Assembly: GCA_018389105.1 (NCBI GenBank)
Contig: JACATO010000304.1
Coordinates: 2,542,001-2,606,000, forward strand
Length of the DNA: 64,000 bases
Direction: 5' to 3'
Origin: Nautilus pompilius
Lineage: Eukaryota; Mollusca; Cephalopoda; Nautilida; Nautilidae
Shown piece after piece: positions 23,445-35,873 of this stretch. The translations under genes were made by a program, and so were the position numbers. Positions within the stretch are counted from its first letter, which is position 1; every line of letters starts with the position of its first letter. The notes under the pieces were generated by a model. The model made no database searches, had not been told where the DNA came from, and saw nothing but the letters and a program-made list of their open reading frames with translations.

Positions 23445-24849
23445 GTACCCGGGTACCAATAAACATTCTGGCTTATTGGATAAACTACCCTTGCTATAAA
23501 CACGCGAAAGTCCCTCTTGGGAAATGTAGATGTGTCGAGTAGCTAGCAATTCTGACCCTCTGCATATACCTCTACCAAATATTTCATTACTAATTGATAA
23601 TTAGTTATACAATAATAGTCATTTGTCAATACCTAAACTAAATAATATTGCGTACTAAAATAGCATATGAAACTCTACATATTTACATAAATATATGGCA
23701 CCGTCGTCTTATTTTGATGTCTCCATCTTTGACTACACTTTTGTATTAGGCAGAAGTTACAAGCCCTCAGCAGACTTGTGATCATCACTCAGTGGCCGAA
23801 ATCGAGCCGCCACACCGCGGCAGACAGATCGGTATATTTTTTTCTGTCCTGCAAGTAACTCAACAAAAATTATTTTGCTGGACTGCGCCACATTCGTGTA
23901 CGACCGACCACCACTTAAGGCCGTGAGACCCTCGAGTGATCGGAAAAAGTAATAGTGGTCCAAAAGGCAGAAGGGAGTGGTACCATCCACGATGCCCATT
24001 GTAATCGACTGACATCGCGTACTGCAAGATGTGGTTTTCTACTCTTGCAATATACTGAAGATCGGCGTTTGATTTAATACTTCTCTTTAAAGCACAAAAT
24101 GTCCGTACTGTTTGCGTTGAAACACCGTGTTAACAGTTGTCAGTAGCATCCGGTGCCTTATTGACATTTCCCGCAAGCTTGTATCAATGTCTAATCGTAT
24201 AACTGTATGACCCTTTTCAGAGTCTCTGAGTTCTCACTAACCTCATGTTCGTGGCGCGACTGTCTGCGGACTGAGGCCTCTTCTGGCTTGTAACTGAGAA
24301 CCCTTACCCCCACTTCTCGATTTTGGCCGAATCCCAGACTTGTAAGAAGTTTTTTGTTTCAAATAAAATTCTTCTGATGTATATGGCCGTTTGTGGCTGT
24401 TCGTAAGTGATGTTAATTACCAAGATCAAAAGTCTTAGTTGTGTTTTCATTAACTAGCTGAAAACTCAGCCCCTTCATTAAGGCAGGGAGGCAGTGATTT
24501 ACCCAGGTAGCTGACCAATACATTAACTTCGCTCTTTCTATGGTCACTAATAAGAAAAACAATAACAATCTTCTCTATACAACAGGGAAAATGTCTTCGA
24601 GTCCAAACAGGAAGAGAGCAAGCTGTTTTATAGCCTACGAAAATTATCTAAATTTTACATACAAAATATTAGTTTGGGATTCATTTTCGAACTACGTTCG
24701 AAGTCGAGAAAGAGGAATCGCGCAATTGTACTTTTTACACAAGCGACACTTTAGCATCGTTGTCCCTCTGATCTTCATGCAAAGCTATAACTTGTCGATA
24801 TAGCTCCTTGTCGTGTCTATATTCCGAAAGTAGCACTATTCTTTTCTCT
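23445..24849. other. Intergenic block without recognisable genes
   Basis: Moderately GC-rich at 23750-24330 with two unremarkable open frames (minus 23757-23999, plus 24540-24803). Neither shows a motif. The first could be a decayed upstream part of the neighbouring Tc1 tail, but nothing aligns. Confidence 0.35.
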
Positions 24850-25835
24850 TTTTTGCAAAAATAGCCTTAATTACGCCTTTATTTTCTAAAATACCTTTAA
24901 TCATTTCTCACCATGAGCTTGGTGAAGTGACTCTATGAGTTCCTTAATTTTTTTTCCTTTCCAGAAAGTTTTTCTCTTTGTCTTGCTTACTTCTCAACCG
25001 TCTCCCTGATCCGGGCAGCTCAAACCATGTTTCCTTAGTCACTGGTCGAATAGAAAACTCCCTAAATGTCCTGACGTTTCAAGCCTGGCGAGATCAGATG
25101 GTTGGGTCCAGGTCTTAGCTGAGCGGCAGCTTATGAAGGGAGGTTATTATTCACACTAACTTCTACTTTCCCGCCTTTATCTATAGTTTTTACCCTTACC
25201 CCTCCCTTACATGTTTTCACTTTAGTCCTGTCCCCGCAATTTATTATTATTATTATTATTAACTTCTTCTCTCTGTTCCCTCTGTGCGTGTTTTATTAAT
25301 GTTTGCCGTAACTTCTAAATTAAACGAACCTCTGCGGAGTAAGAAGTGATGACCCCTTATCTTCTTTGTGTAAACGTTGGTCCTGCCCCTGCTTGTGTAT
25401 GATTTTCTGTCTACGTTTTAGGGTTCGGACCGTTTCTCCTCAAAAATAGTTCATTCAAGCCTCTATTCGGTGTAGTGCGGTTTATGTCTCTCTTCTTCTA
25501 GGAGCTTAACTCTCATCTCTGTGCTGCTTCTGCAATTTCTTTGTTTATGTTCTGTCTCTTCTTGTTTCTAGTCCTTTTTTTCCCTAATCATTAAGAGGAT
25601 TTTTATTTTGACCCAAGAACATGCAATTTTGGCCGAATATATTTACTAAATTTTAACTGCAATTTTTTTTACTTAGTTTTCCTTTCTAAGCATTTGGGTA
25701 CATATATTATAGCTTCATTTATTATAATAAACATGTTGGCCAAGTAATTTACTATAAATTCACCCTTTCATGACCACGATGGCTCAGAATACATTGTTTC
25801 ATTTATTTCAGCTGAGGAAGAAATCAGCGGACAGA
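24850..25835. repeat. Outlying degenerate copies of the 29-bp repeat
   Basis: Bases 24852-24940 contain about three units of the same repeat that dominates 27.1-29.1 kb (for example TCTAAAATACCTTTAATCAT at 24884), and 25440-25580 contains several more at about 29-31-base spacing. Between them the repeat is not readable. A (TTA)n run lies at 25241-25262. Confidence 0.55.
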
Positions 25836-26970
25836 ATTATGGTGCCGACTCGGTGCTTGCGACACGCGGTCCTTCGCCCACTGTTTGTTTGGCATGGAGA
25901 GGAGGGCTCCTGTCTGTTGGCGCTGTTGTAATAAACGATACACCGATGGCGAAGTTCTGGTATTTACTCTTCTAAGCCAGCGAGTCGTTAATCAGTTCCA
26001 GGTTTGAAACACTTTCTTTCTCTTTCACTACCGGGATCCCATCACTTTCGGAGCTATTCTCGATTCCCCCAACTTCCTTCAGGTGATCTGCTCAGTGAGC
26101 TGTCTCGTAATGCCAGGACTGGTGGCTCTCTACCTGGCTTGGGCCCAGCTCGTCGCAGTTCGTCTTCACAGTGACAGCCTTGACCTGGGTAACAGGTGTT
26201 CAGGTATTCTTCCGTCTACACCAGGTATTATCAGGTAAAACTCTTTACTGCTGGTGTCCAGAAATATCATTAGATTTGATGCTCTCCCAGTGGCTTTCGT
26301 CAGTGACAGGAAACAAGTTTCCCAAGAGACCAGAGCCCCGATACTTTCCTTTCCGTTTCCTCCGCTAACCCAGTCAGCTCTGCTCTGCGGGTTGATCACG
26401 CGGTCAATGTCATCAGACGGTTTCCTGATTTCTAGACATGTAACTTCTTCAGCGGTGCCTCCGCTGAGGAAAATCTGTTACGAGTTCTTTCGCGAGATCG
26501 AAAGTCGGCCGCAGAAAGGTTGGTCGGGGCCCTGCTGGTGTCCCCAGTCGGCTTTGACGCTCTGCCTCGCGATCTCTGTTGACGTAAAATCACTGTCCTC
26601 TCCTATGACGCACGTGTTCAGTGTACAGCAGAGCTCCCTGGCGACTGGCGACGTAAACTCTTCCGGGAATTCGACGGCGATCGAACTGCGAATCTTCGAC
26701 ACCAAGCGACCTTATCTATTAAAAGAGAATGACCCAACCCTGGCAGCACCAAACCGTTCGGTAACAAATCGATATTCGAACAGAGCCGAAAACCAGGCCT
26801 AGTGGCCACAAACCGAAGACCGAACTACAGGCAAATCCGCCCTATTTTGTCTCCCAGCTGACTCTAAATTAACTAATCAGGAACCAAGTTGTTTTCAAGA
26901 GCGGAAACAGTCGCCTTATTCAAACACGGAAAACCGCGTATTGTAACAGTTTTATCTTGACTGATAAATT
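25836..26970. other. GC-richer block interrupting the 29-bp repeat field
   Basis: About 1.1 kb, clearly less AT-rich than its surroundings and with more CpG, lying between the two parts of the 29-bp repeat field. It has open frames on both strands, the longest plus-strand 26254-26802 (182 aa), with minus-strand frames at 26166-26399 and 26478-26705. None contains a domain, zinc knuckle, RT, integrase or transposase motif that I recognise. An inserted unknown mobile element, a CpG-rich promoter or exon region, or an older unmutated sequence are all possible. Confidence 0.4.
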
Positions 26971-27089
26971 CTAACAGTGTTTTAGCGCAGGAATCTAGCA
27001 GATTTTAACAAAATTTTTGACTTAATACTAAAGTTTTGACCCTTACTAACCTAACAAAAAATGTTGACGTTTTTATCTTATACATTTTT

Positions 27090-29080
27090 ACCGGAAGCAT
27101 CGAAACTTATATCTGGCCCCATTTCTGAAGTTTCTAGGGCTCTGCTAATCACTGGAAATGTTGTAGCTTTACTGACTTTTATCTCTCCCACTGCTAATCT
27201 TGTTTCTATTGATGACATGGCACTCTCTGTTTATGTTTTGATAAATTAAATAACTTAATTCATGTTTTTATTCACATTTCTATTGCTGAAGTAGTTCTAA
27301 TCGTGTTTCTTTTCATGTAGTAGCGTTAGTCATATGTTCTATTGCTTATGTAGCTCTAATAATGTATTTATTGCTGAAATACCTTTAATCATACTTCGCT
27401 TTCTGAAATAGTATTATTCATGTGCAAATCTGAAGTTACTTTAATTACATATATATTGCAGAAGTATCGTTTTTCAAGTCTTTATGGTGAAATTGATTTA
27501 TTTGTATCAAACTTCCTGAATTAGCTTTACTCATGCCTTCGTTTCAGAAGTATCTCCAATCTTATTTCCCTTTCTAAAGTAGAATTATCCATAACTTTAT
27601 TTCTAACACACTCGTTTCTCCCTTCGTGACGTACGTTATTTAACGTCTGTACTGCAAAAGTATCGTTATTTCTCGCTACCTTAGGTAGCGCTAATCACGT
27701 ATCGCTTCCAGAAATTGCTTTGTTTATGATTCTCTTCTTGATGTAGCTCCACTTATTTCTCAGTTTCTGAAGTACCATCTGTCGTGTCACTATTGCTGAA
27801 GCAGCAAATTCCATTTCTAGTCTTTTGATGGAGTTTCATTCATCTCTCTCTGTAGCATTATTAATTTCCCGTTGTGTAATCATGTCTTGCTTCTTGAAAT
27901 AGTTAAAATCATCTCTTAATAGCTGAATTATTTTATATTCTTTGCTAAAGTAATAATAATCATTTGTCTAATTGGCAATTTTGTTGCTGAAGCAACTTCG
28001 ATGGTGTTTCGCTAACTAAAGGAACTTTATTATTAGCATAATTGCAAAGTTTACTCATTCAGGTCTAGGTTTCTAAAGTATCTTTAGTCATTTGTTGCTT
28101 ACAGGTTTTCTTTATGCCTTCAATTCTGAAGTACATCTAATCACATACCATTTTCTGGAGCAATTCTTTGTTGGCGAAACCTGAAGCTCCTCTAATTATG
28201 TCTCTATGAAAAAGTGTTTGAGTTCTGTGTTCCCTAAGTGACGTTAGCCACCTTTTAATACCTGTAGTAGCTCTAATCGGTTTTTAATCTCTAAAGCTTG
28301 ATTATGTTCTATATCTAACGTAGGTTTAATCATTGCTCTGTTGAAAAAGTAGCTATATCTCTGTCTTCATTTCTGAAGTAGCTTTAGTAACGTCTCTCGT
28401 CCTGATGTAGCCGTACAATTCTTGTCTCTATTGGTGAAACATCTTTAATCAGGTCTGGATTTCTAAAGTATCATTAGTCAAGTCTCTCTTTAATCACTAG
28501 TTTTATTCATGAGCACTATTCATGAAATAGCATTTGTTGTATCTCTGTTTCTGAAGTAGCTTTATTTATATCTCGCTTTCTTGTTGAATTAGCAGTATTT
28601 ATTTCTCTATATATGAAGTAGTTCTAATCACTTTTCACTGCCTGCCATAGCTTTATTTATGTCATTAATGCTGAAGTAGGTCTAGTCATGTCTCAGTTCC
28701 TGAAGTTACTTAATTCATCTTCTTTTTGATGTAGCATTATTCTTATCTTGAACTTTGAATTAGCTTTATTCATGTACCAAATATTTCTATAGCTCTATCA
28801 TGTCTGTAATCCTGATGTAGCTTTATTCATTTCTCTATTGCGGAAGTAACACTACTGATTTTTCGCTTCCTGTAGCAGTTTTGGTCTACTTTAGTGCTGA
28901 AGGGGATCTAATCAGGATTGGCTTTCTGACCAGACTTTACATAAATCTCTATTTATAAATTTTCTCTAACCGTGTCACGCTTTGTCAAATATATTTTTAC
29001 AGGCCTCTATTGCTGAAGTAACTCCATTTTATTCTTCATTCTTTCATAGGTCTTCTCTCTCTGACATAGTTTAAGTTAGT
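27090..29080. repeat. Degenerate 29-bp tandem array, about 65 units
   Basis: A core close to CTGAAGTAGCTTTAATCAT followed by a T/C-rich spacer (GTCTCTATT-like) recurs with steady 28-30-base spacing. Unit starts I placed: 27285, 27314, 27344, 27373, 27402, 27429, 27458, 27486, 27515, 27544, 27572, and onward in the same rhythm to about 29040. Divergence between neighbours is high (often 30-40%), so this is an old satellite-like array, not a fresh minisatellite. The unit length is not a multiple of three and no long frame crosses it. The edges fade: the first readable unit is near 27090-27120. Confidence 0.85.
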
Positions 29081-29555
29081 AATCTGCTTGCTTCGACTTA
29101 ACACCAGAACATTTTTACCTATAGAAATTAAAATTAGGTACAGTAGACAGATTCAGATTTCAAATCAATGTTGGACGAGCTCGAAATATGTAGGTAATGG
29201 ATGTTGATGCACAGATTTCTTTCCTATTATCACAAGGAAGGAAGGTTATCGACTTAATTGAGCTGGGATGTGATAATCGTTCTCATCTGAATATTTTCCT
29301 ACTCTCGATCTATTAATTAATTTATTCATCGCTGTTGTTTGCTGCGCGAGAGGTTCTTTCTGAAAAAATTAATTTTTCGATCTCGTGAACGATAATTAAT
29401 AATAGTTATGTTTGACAATGCAGGGATTGAGCTGAGAATCCCACAAGACTCGAGGAAGCCATTTCCTTCAGATGACATGTGAAATGATTATGAACTATAA
29501 GAAGGGTAAGGAAGCCTCAGTTTTCTTACTGTTTCACCACAAGCGGAGATTCTTG
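29081..29555. other. Short spacer, nothing seen
   Basis: AT-rich sequence between the end of the 29-bp array and the next Tc1 fossil. No repeat unit or coding motif found. Confidence 0.4.
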
Positions 29556-29559
29556 AAAG

Positions 29560-30190
29560 ATGATGAACTATGAAAGGATTCGCATTGCTCCAGATACCTC
29601 CCCCTTGCGGAACCCGGACCTGTGTTTAAAATTGTTGTCTTGTTGAAAGAGAAATCCACATCCAAACATTTGTTCTTCAGACGGCACTGGAATAGTTTAA
29701 AGGATTTGATGACATTCACTTCCTCATTGTATATTTGACCTGAAGAAGTCATCAATGTCTGAACCCTCATAATAGCTTCACACTATCTCACTACCCCAGC
29801 ATGTTTCACTGTTGACACAAAATAGTCATCAACAAAGTTGTAATCTTCGACAGTTGTAAACACAACGATTGCTATCATAATTTGTTTCCTTGATGTCATT
29901 GTTAGAAAATAAATTGAATATGTTCTTTTACCAATGCCTTGTTTTCTTAATGTAGAAGCTAGATTTTGAGCCATCCCTTGGAAAGCCATACATTTGTGAC
30001 GAAAAGATGGAATTCTAATAAATTTGTCATAGCAGCAATTATTAAAGTCATACGCTTTTCTGTAGGAAATACTGCCAGTCTGGGCACATTTTTAAAACTG
30101 AATACACTGCTTTGTATGACGCTTTCAGTTTTCTGGCGATATCTCTGATAGTCTGGCCCTCTTTCCCAAGTTTCATTATAGAGGCTCACT
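29560..30190 (-). pseudogene. Tc1-like transposase fossil
   Basis: The minus strand begins (about 30180-30090) with KLGKEGQTIRDIARKLKASY then KAVYSVLK, an excellent match to the Tc1 paired-like HTH ('xxxGxSxRxIAxxLxxSxxTVxxxL'). Later (about 29820-29790) STVKHAGVVR takes the place of 'xTVKHGGGSVMVWG'. Next IYNEEVNVIKSF (about 29740-29700), in the place of 'MNKEVYxxIL', then KNKCLDVDF and, in a shifted frame, FQQDNNFKHRSG (about 29655-29620), the second catalytic-Asp block ('FQQDNDPKHTS'). The first Asp block and the SPDLNPIE end are not readable. Interrupted by stops and frameshifts, so inactive. No terminal inverted repeats identified. It belongs to a different Tc1 lineage (DNDPKHTS type) from the relics at 14 and 33.6 kb (DNARPH type). 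Confidence 0.85.
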
Positions 30191-33100
30191 TCTATAGAAT
30201 GATTATCTTCCTGAAAATCTTTTTTCCCGAATCAACTGACTTGGTGTCTTTTATAGCAATTTCAAATGTGTGACAAGTGATCTCATAATATCTACAATTC
30301 AAGTTATTATCCTATCTGTTGAATGATTATTGACTAACTCATTCGTGAATATTAGATGGCGTAATCGCAAAGTATTCTGGAATCGAAACTTTTTAGCTGT
30401 AACAGTGAAGACAGGTGGTTTGCATAAAATGTAGAACTGTCCATATTTAGTGGCATTTTAATGCTGTTTCCTCTAGATTTTGTATTATATTAATTATAAT
30501 ATTAATCACTTTACATTTCAGCACCATGATTTTCTATTAGTTGAGCATCATGTGTATTATTTGTTTGCTTTTGTGGTACATATAACAAAAGAAATTTTGT
30601 CTCACTAATTTTGGAGTCTACTGAATATAAACATACACCTTTTTAAAAAAAATGTAGATGCGAAAGAAAGTTTACTTTGAAATTTTTGTCGATACCTTCC
30701 ATCAACCTACTCTTTTTACGGTTGACCGATTGGTTTAATATCATCAGTTGTTCGATCTCAGATGTTTTTCGCCATGTAAGAGCTGCTATCAGTTATTTTC
30801 ATTTTAAGGCGATTTTCTCTATAAATTGGTTTGAATTTTGTCACATCTTCGAAAACGCAATTCTAACACACCGTAAAACATATAAACCAATATCGACCAC
30901 AACAGTGTTTGTTAATAGTTTTACGCTATACACCACGAGATTGGCCGCTTCAAACCTCACTGATAGTCATCAACAGTAACTACATAAAAAGGGAGACCAC
31001 TTTTATGCACTGATTTTCGATAACCGATCTAGCAAAACAACTTTGACCAAACTTAAATTTTAAAGAAATACATAAAATTCAGTTCTGGATTTAAAATTAT
31101 TCTAAAAACAAATTACAAAAAATATTACAAAATTCTCTTAAAAATCCAGTATTTTTTCAGCCATTGTATAATTGTCAATAATTTGTTCAATTTGTAAACA
31201 ATTCCATTACAAAAAAATTTTTCAATCGACCTTTGTTGAAACCTTACTCAGCTTGTAATTATTACCAACTTTTGTCACTCAAGACGATAAGACGGAGAAA
31301 TTTACAAAGCATTCTACTACATTTTGTGCGTGAAGAGATTAACCATTAAGATGTAACTGAATTAGCACAAAGATACATATACCCCACACTTTGAAGTCAA
31401 ATAAAATACAAAGTGAGTGATTTATATGTTGTATTATGTAATAAAACTTGTTCTTTTATGATTAATTAGACAAAAAAACAACATTCACCAATATAACTGC
31501 AATAAAAATTAGTTTTGATAAAAATAATTATATTTCTACCAAATTAATTTTTGTGATCAATATAAAATTTAAGATTTAGGAAAATAAAGACTTTGTTTTT
31601 TTTTTCAAATGAGTTTCTCATTAATGGAAAAGAGTAGAAATACAAATTTTCAAACATTTACTTTAAATCCTTATTTTTTCCTTGTTTTTGGTGGACCTAT
31701 TAAATTAGTAAGACTTTTTAAACTTTGCTTAATGGGAAGATTGCTTATTAATTATAATTTTAATTGTTAAAATTTTGAAAACATGTTTCATGAATGTATT
31801 TAATGTAGTTTTGTGTAAAACCTCAGGATTCCAAAGAGAGAGTTAGGGTGACCCCCTGACGACTCCCTATGATCTGTTAAGACGTACCATAAAAACCTAC
31901 CGGCCATTATAGCGTCAGGAAAGTTCAGTGTAACATTTTTTTTTAAAAAAATACTAATATACAGTATATTCACTAAATGTCACGATAATTGTCTTTATTA
32001 AGATATTCATAAACCCTCTGAAACATGACTAGGACTCTCCAAACTTTCAAAATGATAAAGTATTTCATCTGAATTCTAAAATTCTGATTTTCTGTAGTAC
32101 AGATATTTCAGCTACAAGATTAAGGTTTAAAGATTTACAGTAAAACATCAGCGAACGGGTTACTTCCAAACTGGCTAAAAGATACTTATTTCTGCAGATT
32201 GCTGAGTAAAACATTCGTAAAATGTCAAGAACAAACCCTGACTTGCAGGTGGATGGAATATAAATGTTATCTCATCCGTATTTTACGTTATTCGAAATTA
32301 TTTATTTTGTACATATGAAAACTTCGATATTATACGATTTCAACCTACTACTAAATCACTTTAAAGTGAACAATCCTGAGTAAATACCACTGTTTTAATT
32401 TTAAGTTAGATATAACATTTGTTTTAATACTTTACATTTGATAAAGACTCTTTCCTGTTGGTTTTGTAGTTTTAAAGAAATACAGTCATATCAGGAAATA
32501 TAATTCACGCGCTTACATCTATACTTCTAGTAAGACCGTAAAACCCATCCTTTCAACAAAATGACTAATTATTTCTAATGGAAGTAATTTCAGACAACTG
32601 TTTATGTCATGATGAATCTCTGCACGCTTGTGAGAGATGCTTCTTAGCAACCGAGATTTCATCCGCACGAATCTAAACACACAGCATGCCATCTGTTAAG
32701 ATTTTAAGAAGTACCTTGTAATTTATTAGAAGGAAGAAAAGCCGACCTTTTGTAAACCTAATCCCGATTATAAAAATACTTTTTATTTCACAGGATGTAA
32801 GTAGCAGAGATACACTCCAATAGTCAGGGTACGTTAATAGCAGATCATTCGATGAAGCAACATACTAAGAGAAAACTTTAAAATAGACATCTTTATAATC
32901 GTTATATATGAAATTATAATATGATATTATAATAAACTTGTGTGACGATACAGCTAGTTATGTGGCATAACTGCAATATATTAGCATATAAAATATAAAA
33001 CTACGTAATACTTTAACACAATTTAGTTCTACTTTCATTTACAGCCATGGAAAACCTAGAAACTTAACAAAACCTATTTTCACAGCTTTCCTACGAAGCT

Positions 33101-33585
33101 TGACACTGGACGCATCATCACTTTTACGCGCTTGCCATTTCACACAGCCGAGTGCGAGAAGAAGGTATTGTATTATGTTCGGTGTCCAAGCGAGTTCTAC
33201 GGACTATTTACTTTACCATGATTGAGAGAAATGACAACCTAGCCGAATCACTAGTCTTTAGTGAGTATTTTCAAAGAAACAAACAACAACGACAAAAACC
33301 TTTAAAAAACGATTAAAATTTTATCCACCAAATTTTCATCACGAATTTCTCCTTATGTAACATCACCTTTATAAATAAATATGTAAGAGTTCCATAAAAA
33401 CTCTAGCTGGTCGAACGGTAGTGTTACAAATGGGTAGCCACAACTTTCTGGCACGTTCTCAGCGATTGGTGACGGGATGGTTAAATATGAACAGTAGAGT
33501 GGTTTCTCAACTATGAAAACAATTTCAAATACATGAAGATATTTCCCGAAGACCAGGTCAAGGTCATCCACGGGTAAAAACTTAA
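30191..33585. other. AT-rich DNA, no gene seen
   Basis: Very AT-rich with many homopolymer tracts. Plus-strand open frame 30677-30979 (100 aa) has no domain. Nothing else supportable. Confidence 0.45.
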
Positions 33586-33589
33586 CCAG

Positions 33590-34305
33590 ATGGTCGCCAT
33601 CTGTCAGGTTTGGCTCAGCGAAGCAGAACTTGCACACCTACTCCTCTTGTTTCTGGTTTCTCTGCGGCCACAGAGAGGTTGCATCAGCTTTAAACATGCA
33701 CAAGAAGCTGCATGATAGACCGGTAATGTGTATTCTTTTGACCTACCACCATAAACATAAGCGGTTGAACTGGTGCCTCGAAAATGTCGCTTGGGCGTCA
33801 CATGACCTGAGCCTTGTTCTTTTTACTGATGAGTCAGGATTTAGCCATCAGTGTGACTAACGGCGCATTTTCATCTGGAGGGAATGCGGAACGCGCAGCC
33901 AGCCCACAGAGGTCACGGAAAGGGATAGCTATGTTAGTGAAGGTGTTTCACTGGCTGAGCGCACAAACCTGCGTGTGTTTCAGGGCGGTACTCACCTGAC
34001 TGTAACAGGAATAGCGATGAAATTCTAACTCCCTGTCAGATCGTACGCAAATGCAAATGGAAAAAAAAATGATCTTAATAGACGATAATGCTTTTCTACA
34101 TAGATCACGTGTAATTGACCAATATCTTCAAGATCAAACCATTATCGATATGATAACTTCTGAGCTAAATGTTAGTGAAAATGTTTGGGATATTCTAGAA
34201 AGATGTGCTACTTCCCTCTACCTATCTCCAAGCGCTGTACACTTTTCTGATCAGAGACTTTATTGCCCACTGCTCCCGCTAATCAGGTTACAAGCAGCAT
34301 GAAAA
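33590..34305 (+). pseudogene. Tc1-like transposase fossil
   Basis: The plus strand follows Tc1 order through several frames. About 33635-33735: a basic stretch ending KLHDRPVMCILLT (end of HTH and linker). About 33745-33840: HHKHKRLNWCLENVAWASHD then LSLVLFTDESGF, the first catalytic-Asp block (TDES intact). About 33865-33990: IFIWRECGTRSQPTEVTERD then SYVSEGV, and LAERTNLRVFQGGT. About 34060-34125: LIDDNAFLHRSRVIDQYLQD, the second catalytic-Asp block (family 'DDNARPHRARVVDQYL'). About 34160-34210: ELNVSENVWDILERC (family 'DLNPIENVWDMLGRR'), with the third catalytic Glu kept. The WPARSP segment is garbled. At least three frameshifts plus an in-frame stop after the GFSHQCD reading. No inverted terminal repeats found. 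The best-preserved Tc1 relic in the window after the one at 14 kb. Confidence 0.9.
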
Positions 34306-35560
34306 GTCGTTGCATGCAGTGTAGTTCCCATCCTCTTTGCCGACCTATAATTATTCACTTTTGTTTCCATTTTACATATTTCTTTGATAAAAGTTCTATT
34401 ACATGAATAAAAATTTTGATAATATTTGGTTTGATATTTAACTTTTGGATACCAATGTAAGTAGTCTTGTTGCTATTGCTATTAATTAATTAATAACTTT
34501 CCAGACACCCTAAACAAAGAAAGCAAAACTAATACTTGACTAATGTCTGTACAAAACCTCAGAATAATGTCGCATACTGACAGGGGTAAGACGAACAAAC
34601 AAATCGTACTATTATCACCAAGAAATCGATTTCTCGTTATTTCATTGTACAGAATAGCATGGGTTCTTTATTCAAATCTCTTGTAAACGTTTATAATCTA
34701 GTTTGTTCTCTAGAATCAAATATGGTCTTTCGTTTATGTACCATAAGGAGCCTGATGAAGAAAGATCGATACTTTTGTAGGGAACATATACCCTGTTCCT
34801 GAGCCAAGCACTTGCTTAAATCAGACTTCTGCGTTCGGGAAGGAGATAAGTAGTCTTCATAATCAAATCAGTATGAAAATTAAACTTGTTTACTACCTCT
34901 GCTATGGTGGCTGGATGTCGATCGCATCCATCTATATTACATATACTTTTCTTCCAATCATTTAGGATAAAGCAAAACTTTGTTCCACGGTTCATGAAAG
35001 CCGAAAGAGAGCCCATTAATTTTCCAACAAGAAGAAATCTCGGAAACATTAATAATATTTTAAAAGAAATCGAATGTCATCAATTTTATGAGTCGTTGTT
35101 CTTCCTTGAATTGGTGTCAAGTAGCTTTTTTAAAAAAAATTTAATTTCTTGGAATTGTTAGCCTTGTGTTCTAAATTAGATGTCAGACTATTTTGGAAAG
35201 CGGTTATTGTCTGCAGTTAAACGAGCTCGCAGGAATAGATTCCATGATGTACTGAACAACTTTCTCGACTGCTTAATAAGCACAACACTCACGTTTACTC
35301 TATTTCAGAAAAGTGAGTTCAGAGATTTTCTCTTGTACTTGTAAAAGATGAATCGCATGGGTTTGATCAAATTCATGCAAAGTAAATAAGTCTTACCTTA
35401 GTCAAGTATAATGTCTTCAATTATCAGATTTTGTCTGCACAAAACTGTGACAGAAAAATGACTATTTCACAGTGCGTGTAAAGCATTTGAGCCTGCTACC
35501 AACTGTAGCGCAGCCAACTCCGACAGGCTGTGTGCCCTGGTCGTCTTGTTCGAGGTTACC
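34306..35560. other. AT-rich DNA, no gene seen
   Basis: Opposing open frames at about 34816-35161 show no domain. No repeat found apart from short homopolymers. Confidence 0.45.
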
Positions 35561-35873
35561 CTGGCAGCTGCTTACACTGGGGGACATGTACACTGGAACA
35601 CTGGCAGCTGCTTACAATGGGGAACAGGTACAATGGAACACTGGCAGATACTTACACTGGGGGACACGTACACTGGAACACTGGCAGATACTTACACTGG
35701 TGGACACGTACACTGGAACATTATCAGATACTTATGGGGGACACGTACACTGGAACACTGGCAGATACTTACACTGATGGACACTACACTGGGACATTAT
35801 CAGCTGCTTACACTGGGGGACACGTGCACTGTCACACTGGTGGGCATGTACACTGTAACACTGGTAGCTGTTT
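35561..35873. repeat. 40-bp minisatellite, about 7.8 copies
   Basis: The unit begins CTGGCAGCTGCTTACACTGG and continues with GGGACACGTACACTGGAACA. Units start at 35561, 35601, 35641, 35681 and 35721 at exact 40-base steps; later units have small indels (37-40 bases), and the last complete block is shortened before CTGGTAGCTGTTTA. The repeat contains no stop codon in any plus-strand frame, so overlapping 100-116 aa open frames appear in all three frames. They are a by-product of the repeat. Confidence 0.95.

Noticed and set aside
26254-26802. 182-codon plus-strand open frame, the longest in the window
   Set aside because: Overlapped by open frames on the other strand, no domain or motif recognised; long frames are expected in a GC-richer patch.
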